DNA of 64,000 nucleotides, from assembly GCA_902806565.1 (NCBI GenBank), contig CADCXA010000015.1, positions 248,001-312,000 on the forward strand, in the 5' to 3' direction. The notes beneath the pieces were generated by a model. It ran no database searches. It was not told where the DNA came from and saw only the letters and a list, made by a program, of their open reading frames with translations. The stretch is from Hypoxylon rubiginosum (Eukaryota > Ascomycota > Sordariomycetes > Xylariales > Hypoxylaceae). Of the stretch, positions 56,785 to 64,000 are shown one piece after another; position 1 is the stretch's first letter, and each line of letters begins with the position of its first letter. The translations under genes were made by a program, and so were the position numbers.

Positions 56785-58183
56785 GTCTTCTAGGAGAGGA
56801 ACTAGCATACCATGTTTCGGGGGATGGCGAACTGATTACGGCGCCCGTGGGCCGGCGGTAGGCGGAAGACGACTGCATTGGACGGCGTTGGTTTGAGGAT
56901 ATGCGATAGGCTTGCTTGCGGTAAATGGCGTCGGTCATGGTTATACTTCAGCAGGAATGAATAAGGAACACTATTAATCTGAAGGCGTGATTTTTTGCTG
57001 ACTGTTATTGTGAGTGAGGCTAGGTCTTGTCCGGCATTGCAATTATTGACACGCAGGCGCTGTGAGGTACGTGTTCTCTATGTCGATCTGAGCTGAAGGT
57101 TAGCCCTAGATCGTATCAGGTATGTATATTCGAATGTTCCCCTAACTAGCTGCGCAACCCGTCCGCGCAAGCGCGGCCGGGAGAATTACGTAATAAAGAA
57201 AAGCTTCTGATTGGCCCCGCCACACCCCCAAGCCACCCACCCCCTAGCCACACCCCCAAGCCACACCACCAAGCCCACCACCCCCAGCCACACCACACCC
57301 AAACCACCCACCGCCACCCACCACCACCCCCCTAGCCACACCACCACCCACCACCACCCACCACCACCACACCCAAGCCACCCCCAGCCACACCGCCCAC
57401 CCCCCCGCCGGCCATAACTACCTTAGGTAATTCGGAATATCGGCTCGGCGAACGGCGGCTCCGCGCGCCGATTCGCCGAGTATACCTACCAGCCACAGCC
57501 AACCTACTCTGATTGGCTAGCCACACCTGGGTGCACGGACGAAGAATTCTTCATAGAATCATTTATTCTCAATCAAAATCCCTTTAAAAGCTTAATAATT
57601 AATACCATTCGATAGAGCTCGTTTTGCGTGACCTTTTGATATTATTTGCACCTTTATAGACCTTGTTGCGATAGAGCTGCAAAGGAAAAGGTTGAAAAGT
57701 GCGGGGCGATTCTAAGTATCTGATTGGCCGGTGAAATTGTGGCAGTACTAATGAAATAAAGAGAAGTTGATCAGCCTTGGTTGATGCCTATATGTAGGTC
57801 TACTAATTCGGGTAAGTCGGTGCCAATACGCAGTCTCGGCCTACGCTTATCAAAGGTGTCCGATACCTGCTTCGATGATGCTGTGTTAGGCATTTTTACT
57901 GGTGACATAAGTCTTTTTAGACTTGAATTAGACTTGAAAAATACCCAAAGTGAGGCGCCTGATGTCTCGGGGGAGCAACTAAGCCACCTAGCTTCGCCTT
58001 GATCCGATGTCGAGCTTGCATATCTCGCCGTATTCTGGTTGGCTGCTGGGGGTACACAACAGACGACCCCAGCGCTAGCTATATCATATAGATTTATTGA
58101 CTCCCACGTCTCCGAAGGCTGTCTCTTCTTCCTTAATGAATCCCGCTCCCTACTCTTATGTTATCGCTCAAAGATAAGACATA
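56785..58183. other. Spacer with minisatellite, left of the ankyrin gene
   Basis: Holds the C/A-rich minisatellite at about 57217-57410 and CTGATTGGC direct repeats on both sides of it. No gene seen. Confidence 0.45.
57217..57410. repeat. CCACC/CCACCACC minisatellite
   Basis: About 190 bases made of degenerate CCACC, CCAAGCCA and CCCCTAGCCACACC units, with the C-rich strand on plus. The words CTGATTGGCC..GCCACACC at 57208 and CTGATTGGCT..GCCACACC at 57511 flank it as direct repeats, suggesting expansion inside an older repeat or a target duplication. Confidence 0.85.
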
Positions 58184-60929
58184 ATGGAAGCTGTTGCGGC
58201 GGTCGCCAGCTTCATCGCAATCGGCCAAGCCCTTGCAGCGATACCGAAGGCCATTGAAATGTTGCGATCTCTAGTCGAGATTAGGCAGGAGATACTTCAG
58301 TTGATCAACGAAGTTAGTTCCATTCCCGCGTCGCTTGATCGAAACTAAAGAGGCCATCGGACTAAGTCTTATAGGTGGAATTACTGAATTCCTTTGGAAT
58401 CCTCATCAGAGAGACTATACAGAATCTGCCCGATGATAATTCCATCACAAATTTTCGGATACTGCAGCCTGCTTTGCTGCAAAATGTTGAAACCGACTTG
58501 GTGTCAGTTGTTTCACAGCTCGAGCAACTCGCCCAAGAATGCGAGCAAGGGAAGAAGAAAAATGGGCAAATCAAAATCTCGAGAATCAAGTGGTTGTGGC
58601 ATAAGAGGAAGATCGCCTCGCTAAGTGAACGTGCAAAATGGAACCGCGATTGTCTGCAGCTGATCCTAAGCTGTAACAACATGCTCGCTTCTACGTAAGC
58701 TGAAATCCCTCCTTCACCTTGTCATATGATATTATGCTAACCCTGTTCAAGGTCTAATGGAAGAATGCTTATGGACATTCACACCATAGTGACGACCCGA
58801 TCGCATACAGGAAACCACCCCCTATTTCCATTCATAAGCCCCGAACATCGTATCCACGAGATTGAGTCTCATTCTATAGATAACGATGGGTATCGTATGA
58901 TTGAAAAGGCTACTGACGCAGGCGGTAGCCTTGTTAGCATGGCTACACTAAATGATGATTCCAGGAGATCGACCTCATCAAGTTTCGCAGGAAACGACTC
59001 ACTACAGGAACAAGCATTTCAAGACAATGAGTCGCTAATACAAATGACGGCAACTCTGCGCAGAGTCTGCCCCAAAAAGTGTGCGTGCCAGTGCCACTGG
59101 CCTACTTCTCGAACTCGTCGGCGCCCAGCCATATCGCCTATATATGGATGGCTCGGTTATGCCTACAACAGCTTGCCACAGCTCGGTATGCGTAGGTGCG
59201 ACGTACCCACCTGCCAACGAGCTCATTCTCCAGTTCGCCTTAACCTTCGCTTTCCGCTCTTGTTTTGCTCTCGGGCTCTCGAAGCAAGACTGTCCTTTGA
59301 TGCCGTTGCTGGTGTCGGTGCTTCACTTCATCTACGAGTGGCTCGTGCTATTTCGAAAAGTGGGGATATCTGGCACGAAGTAGAGCATGGAAAGATTGAA
59401 AGAGTGCGTCTGGCGGTGGCTTGTAGAGAGTTCTCCCCCATTGATGGAGATGAGAGAGAGAGTATTTTAGATGTAAGTTTGCCGGTACATCAATGCCAAA
59501 AAACCCATACTAACAAGATACATTAGTACGCTTTGATGTTTGAGCAGTATGAAATAGTATTGATGTTACTGGAAGAGTCAGTATCGATTTTGAGGGGTTC
59601 GGATTTTGGCAGGTAGGCATCAAAACGGTCTGACTTTCCAGGTCATTTTCTTACTAATATCGCAGACGTGCGGCAATGCACGCTCGGCAGCGGTCATATC
59701 TATCTCACGATTCTCACAATGATAAAAGCAAATACATCTTGCAAAAGGTGATTGCACTTGATGACGAGAATGCAGAAGATCACTGGCCCATCCACGAGGC
59801 AGTACACTACGGTGGCGACCTAACGGCAGTTTTGAAGCAGTCTACGGAAGGTATTGACGCTCTTGACAACTTCGGTAACACGCCTTTGCACTGGGCCGTG
59901 GAGGAAGGCGACAGCACCGCGATCCAAACTCTAATACATTACGGCGCAAACCCAAATATTCAAGACATACACACCTATACTCCGCTGATGCTCGCCGCGC
60001 TGAACGCGGAACTTGATTGTGCTGAGAGTCTGATTAGCGGCGGATGTGACGTCAATGTCTCAGATCCTTTGTACCACAATGCAGTCTTTAGGGCGTCGCA
60101 GTCGAACTGCGAAGGTGCGGCGAAAATGGTCAGTCTCCTTATAAATCATGGTGCTCAGTTGACTTCGCATGGCGATGGAAATGCACTACACTGGCTTCCG
60201 TTTTATCCCACAGCTGCAGAAACAGAGGAAAAATTCCAAATATTTGTTCGTGCCGGGGTGGATCTCGAGGAGAAAGATGAATTTGATTGTACGCCTTTGA
60301 TGCGAGCATTGATACAAAACCACAAGGTCATGCTTCGCCTACTACTTGATGCTGGCTGCGAGTTTGATGGATCGCCGGACGGGAGGAATGCTTTGGTCCG
60401 GGCTGCATTGTTTTCTGATGTAGAATGCATGGATATTCTTGGGGAAACCAAGTTCACGGTGGACGTGCGAGTGCGAGACGGGGATGGAGATACACCATTG
60501 GATATATTTGAATGGAGAAGGGAAAGCGATCGCTCGAAGCTATATGGTGAGATTGAACCACCAAGTGATGATGACGTTGAGGCATTCGAGAAGCTGCTTC
60601 AGGGCGTCCGAGATCGTTACCTGACTGCCGAGATCCAGACCTTGGAGGCAGTCATCCAGCATCTCAAGGAAGAGGAAAGCACTCTTGCGCGAGAGGCCCT
60701 GCAGCCTATCATCCGAGAGAAGATTCACTGGAATATTCCAGCCGAGCGCAGAACGTTCCGGGCCATTGACCTCCAAATCAAAGAGGGGATGACGGAAGCC
60801 GCCATCGAGTCTTTAGAGGAGTTCATTGAGGTATCGAGGGAGCGGGTCGGGACAGACCCTTTCGAGGACTACTATTGCAACAGCTATGGTCTAATGGACG
60901 AAGGTGTCATCGTCGAAGATTCAACTTGA
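58184..60929 (+). CDS. Ankyrin-repeat protein with STAND-type N-terminal domain, 5 exons
   Basis: Exons 58184-58312, 58375-58694, 58752-59472, 59527-59612 and 59666-60929 give 839 aa, phases kept. Residues 1-150 (MEAVAAVASFIAIGQALAAI ...) resemble the helical N-terminal domain of fungal STAND/NLR proteins. A spacer is followed by a Cys/His cluster KKCACQCHWP and a conserved region near YGWLGYAYNSLPQLGMRRCD. The C-terminal half has about six ankyrin repeats, for example DNFGNTPLHWAVEEGDSTAI, YTPLMLAALNAELDCAESL and FDCTPLMRALIQNHKVMLRL, and a last acidic coiled stretch. No NACHT or NB-ARC ATPase is present between them. Such proteins are often linked to non-self recognition, which is inference here. 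Confidence 0.75.
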
Positions 60930-62080
60930 TAGCTAGAAATGTCTTGCAGGAAGAAGGTGGTTCTGGTTCACATTCAGACGGGGAAGAGGCACTAGCGAAT
61001 GGTCCCTGTGTTTCTCACTGTCGTCTTCAGATCAGATATTTTCATCTTGTATTATCGGGCTAGGATTTCTATATATATAAAGCTATGGTAATATCTGCCA
61101 GTCTTAGCTTAACTCAAGTCGACTTGGAATAAGGTTGACACCGATTAGGAAGCATAAGAAATAGCTAGGGGCGTCCATCATGAAGGCCCGCGCCTCAGGT
61201 CTAAACAGTCGACCTCAGCTCGACTAGTGATAGGAGGCCGCTATTACGCCAAACCCTAGAATCGCCAAAATCGAGACGGACGCGAGGAGAGCGAAGAGCC
61301 GAACAATGATCTAGGTACGTATTGTAGAGCGATACTACGAGGCTTGTACTTAGGTGGACTTTACACATCACGTTGGACATACCGACGTAGCAGAAGCTAT
61401 AGTCATAAGTCGTCATCAATTTCCGTACCGGTCACCTACAGCAGTCTAGATACACCAAACAAACAGACAAGGCGTGCCCGTGCCGTGCCTTCAGCTTCTG
61501 GACTCACTCAACATCATCTCGAACCGCATATCCAAAAAGAAGAAGAAAATAGAATAAAAAAAAGATATAAAAATAAAATTACCTCCGTCCTTTACTTCGC
61601 TCATGAGTTTGACTTTGGTGGTGGGGGATTGATGACCCTTTCGTGAAACCCGTGATGTCCATCATTCATTAAAAGAGAAAAGAAAAAACCATGAAAAATG
61701 ATAATAAAAAAGGTTACATCTCCTTTTGTCTGCAAAAACTACCACCGGCGAGCGAGACTTGATCTGACCTGAGAGTCGTCAAAAAGCGAAGCCGTTTCTG
61801 CCTGTTGGCGCTGATTGGAGAAGGCGAAGCCGCGGTTACTTATCTCGGTTTGTCGTTGTTTGGGAGTTGAGAAGAGTGGTGTGTTGCGTTTAACGGCTAT
61901 TAAATAAGTCTCGCCTTTTCTCCCTCGCCCATCCACTACCTCATCCCCACAAGCAGACTTTGTGTTAGATTAGGTAGGTAGGTAGGTAGGGCAGCGGACA
62001 CGAGCCCAACAGCGCGGCGACTCTTAATCAGCAGACGTCAAGACGTCATGCTAGGTTGGGAGGTAGGTAAGGTAGGCAGT
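60930..62080. other. Convergent spacer
   Basis: About 1.15 kb between the ankyrin gene and the DUF8035 gene. Short frames only, A-rich around 61540-61710, and a (GTAG)n tetranucleotide run at 61972-61990. No gene seen. Confidence 0.45.
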
Positions 62081-64000
62081 TTAGCGGATATAAGTACGAT
62101 GGGACCCCCCGCGGTCGTAGATGACCTCGCGCTCGACGACGCGCTCGTCGTCCACCTTGTCCCAGTTGAGCGACCGCCGGTTGCGGTGTCTCCGGTCCCA
62201 CTCGCGCTCCCACTCGAGCTCCTGCGCCCTGCGCTTGCGGTGGCGGCGGATATCCTCGGACAGGTTGGTAAGTTCCAGTACGTCCTCCTGTACGTGACTG
62301 TTAGCGTACGTACTACTACGTTATAAAAGTTGTAAATGTGTACACAGCATGGTGCTACATGTCCATGCCGTGTCACAGAAGATCACCAGGGGAAACGAAA
62401 AGAAAAAAAAGAAAGTGAGACTTACATAGCGCAGGTACTGCATGACGTAGAAGAACCACTCCGTCTCCTCGTACTCGTACCCCATGCGTTCGATGGCCTC
62501 GCGCGTCACCAGGTCCTTGGTGATCTCCGTCCACATCTCGTTGCGCTTGCGCGGCGGCGGCGCGCGGTCCTCGTTGCGGATCGAGATGCGCCGGTCCTGG
62601 ATCTCCTCGACCTCGACCTCCCGGTCCCGCGACTTGTCGCGGCTGTCGTAGACCTGGATGCTCAGGCGCTCGCGGTCGCGGGACGGCTCCCGCTCGCGCA
62701 GGGGGGCGGGGGCCGGCAGCGACTCCACGATCGATATCGGGGTGTCCTCGCGCTCGGGCACGAACTTGGACCGCCGGACGCCGCTGTACCGCTGCCAGGT
62801 GACCTCGGCGCCGCCGCCGCCCACGCCGTCCATCTTGACGCGCTCGGTGCCGGGCGGCACGTCCACGATCGTCCAGTCCTTGGTCGCCCCGTGGAGGGCC
62901 TCGCCCATGCGGCCCCGCGAGTCGATCTTGCCCGTGATGTACTCGGCCTCGTCCTCGTAGTCGGTGGTCGCGACCGCCCGCGGAGGGGGCGCCGCCGAGT
63001 GCGCGCGGCGCCGGCCCAGCTCCGACACCCGCACCGTGTCGCGGTCCCGCTCGATGACCAGGTCGTCCTCGTCGTAGTACGACGGCTGGTGGCGCGGGCG
63101 CGGGCGCGAGCGGGAGCGCGCGGCGGGCCGCGACCGCGACCGCGAGTGGATGTCCACGTCGGTCTCGTTGTGGCGGATATCAATGTCGATATCGAGGTCC
63201 CGCTCGCGCACCTGCGGGGGAGCCGTGCGCGGCGGCGGCGGCGGAGTTGGCGGTTTCGCTCGTACGACGCCTGTGTGCAACGTTAGCCAACTTCTGTCTC
63301 ATATTTGAGGGGAGGAAAAAAAAAAGTGGTTCAAATTACGAGGTTGGTAGGACGTACCGTGGTCGATGTCGCGGTAGTGCGTGATAACCTCACGCTCGAT
63401 CGTCGGTCCTCGGATCACCGGAGGCGCGGGCGGAGGCGGCGGGGGCGACGGGCTGGGCGAAGGGGCTCTCTCCTTTTCCCTCTCGCGCTCGATGCGCAGC
63501 CGGATGAGGTCACGTTCCCTTTCTGGGGACGGTGACCGCTCGCGTCGTCTCTCGATCGTGCGAGATTCTACTCGCATGGTTGTCGGGGGTGGCGATGGTG
63601 ACCGCTCAATAAATCTTGGCCGCCTGTCCGGAGGCATTGAGGGGGCTCTCTCGCGATCTCTCTCGACAAAGCGTTCCCGATACCGAATAGGACTGGGTGA
63701 ACGAGGACGTCTGCGGTCGACCGTCTCGACTTCACGCTGGCGCAGAACCAAGGCTCCAGTCTCTGGTCTCCTAGCCTCTTCTTTGAGAAATGCAGGAGTG
63801 CGATCTACCCGCTCTCGATCCCGGTCCCGGATTTGAATGTCTATGTCCTCATACTCCCTCACGGGCGCCCTCCGCGGGGGGCTGCGACGCTCTCGTCGCT
63901 CAAAAACCTCGACATCGTCGACGTCTCGGGTCGCTACCCTTCGCGAGGGACCTGGGGTGTAGTCCCTCTCGCTAAAATCGCTCCGACTACTTCTGTACGC
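62081..64000 (-). CDS. DUF8035-type arginine-rich protein, N-terminus cut by the window edge
   Basis: Exons 64000(open)-63358, 63270-62426 and 62287-62081, phases kept. At least 564 residues are visible; the start lies just beyond the edge. The N-terminal two thirds are disordered and dominated by Arg/Asp/Glu/Ser/Pro dipeptides (RSRSRSR, ERERDLIRLRIERERE, poly-Pro), like splicing-related RS proteins. The conserved C-terminal domain has WTEITKDLVTREAIERMGYE, YEETEWFFYVMQYLRYEDVL and ELTNLSEDIRRHRKRRAQEL, then YDRGGSHRTYIR. I recognise this as the fungal DUF8035 family from memory; its function is unknown. The middle exon has a folded patch (GEALHGATKDWTIVDVPPGT, EVTWQRYSGVRRSKFVPE). Confidence 0.75.

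Noticed and set aside
62336..63286. 316-codon plus-strand frame
   Set aside because: Mirror of the Arg-rich DUF8035 gene, whose spliced minus-strand model ends in a conserved domain.

Overview
The window is a 64 kb piece of nuclear chromosome from a filamentous ascomycete. Short introns (about 48-160 nt) with GTAAGT/GTATGT-like donors and CTAAC/CTGAC branch sites, GC-rich exons in AT-rich spacers, and the protein set (CENP-T, Rac, ATR, CFEM, STAND-like ankyrin protein) all point there. A Sordariomycetes-like fungus is my inference; nothing here fixes the genus. There is no sign of a prophage, CRISPR array, biosynthetic cluster or intact transposon. I rebuilt gene models by hand by joining open frames at GT..AG borders so that codon phase is kept; nearly all models close exactly.

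Layout. 1-5.8 kb: a small secreted cysteine-rich protein (+), exosome cofactor Lrp1/C1D (-) and a ketopantoate-reductase-like protein (+) with no visible AUG start. 6.7-16.3 kb: a compact housekeeping block with CHCH protein Mix17 (-), COQ4 (+), PDCD5 (-), a small membrane protein (+), a UBX-domain protein (-), SURF1/Shy1 (+) and kinetochore CENP-T (-). 16.3-22 kb: a long spacer, then Rac1 GTPase (+) facing nucleolar Nop6 (-). 22-25 kb: a gene-poor spacer with a tRNA-like Pol III locus. 25-30 kb: a CFEM cell-surface protein (+), Cms1 (-) and cytosolic aspartyl-tRNA synthetase (+). 30.5-35.8 kb: EMC1 (-) and a PARP-type zinc-finger protein (-). 36.8-44.7 kb: the checkpoint kinase ATR/Mec1 (-, 12 exons), divergent from COX16 (+). 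45.6-49.1 kb: a gene-free stretch with three copies of a 75-nt tRNA-like repeat, each ending in a Pol III terminator. 49-57 kb: an uncharacterised protein (+), a Tda3-like FAD oxidoreductase (-), a short-chain dehydrogenase (+), an uncharacterised four-exon gene (-) and NC2-beta (+). 57-61 kb: a CCACC minisatellite, then an ankyrin protein with a STAND-type N-terminus (+). 62-64 kb: a DUF8035-type arginine-rich protein (-) running off the right edge.

How the genes relate. Four genes serve mitochondrial respiration (MIX17, COQ4, SURF1, COX16) but are scattered, so shared function does not imply an operon. Lrp1, Cms1 and Nop6 act in ribosome and RNA maturation. CENP-T and NC2-beta are both histone-fold proteins, and ATR covers DNA damage signalling. 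The less ordinary parts are the tRNA-like loci near 23.5 and 46.5-47.4 kb, the STAND-like ankyrin gene, the secreted protein at the left edge and two coding-like stretches that I could not name.
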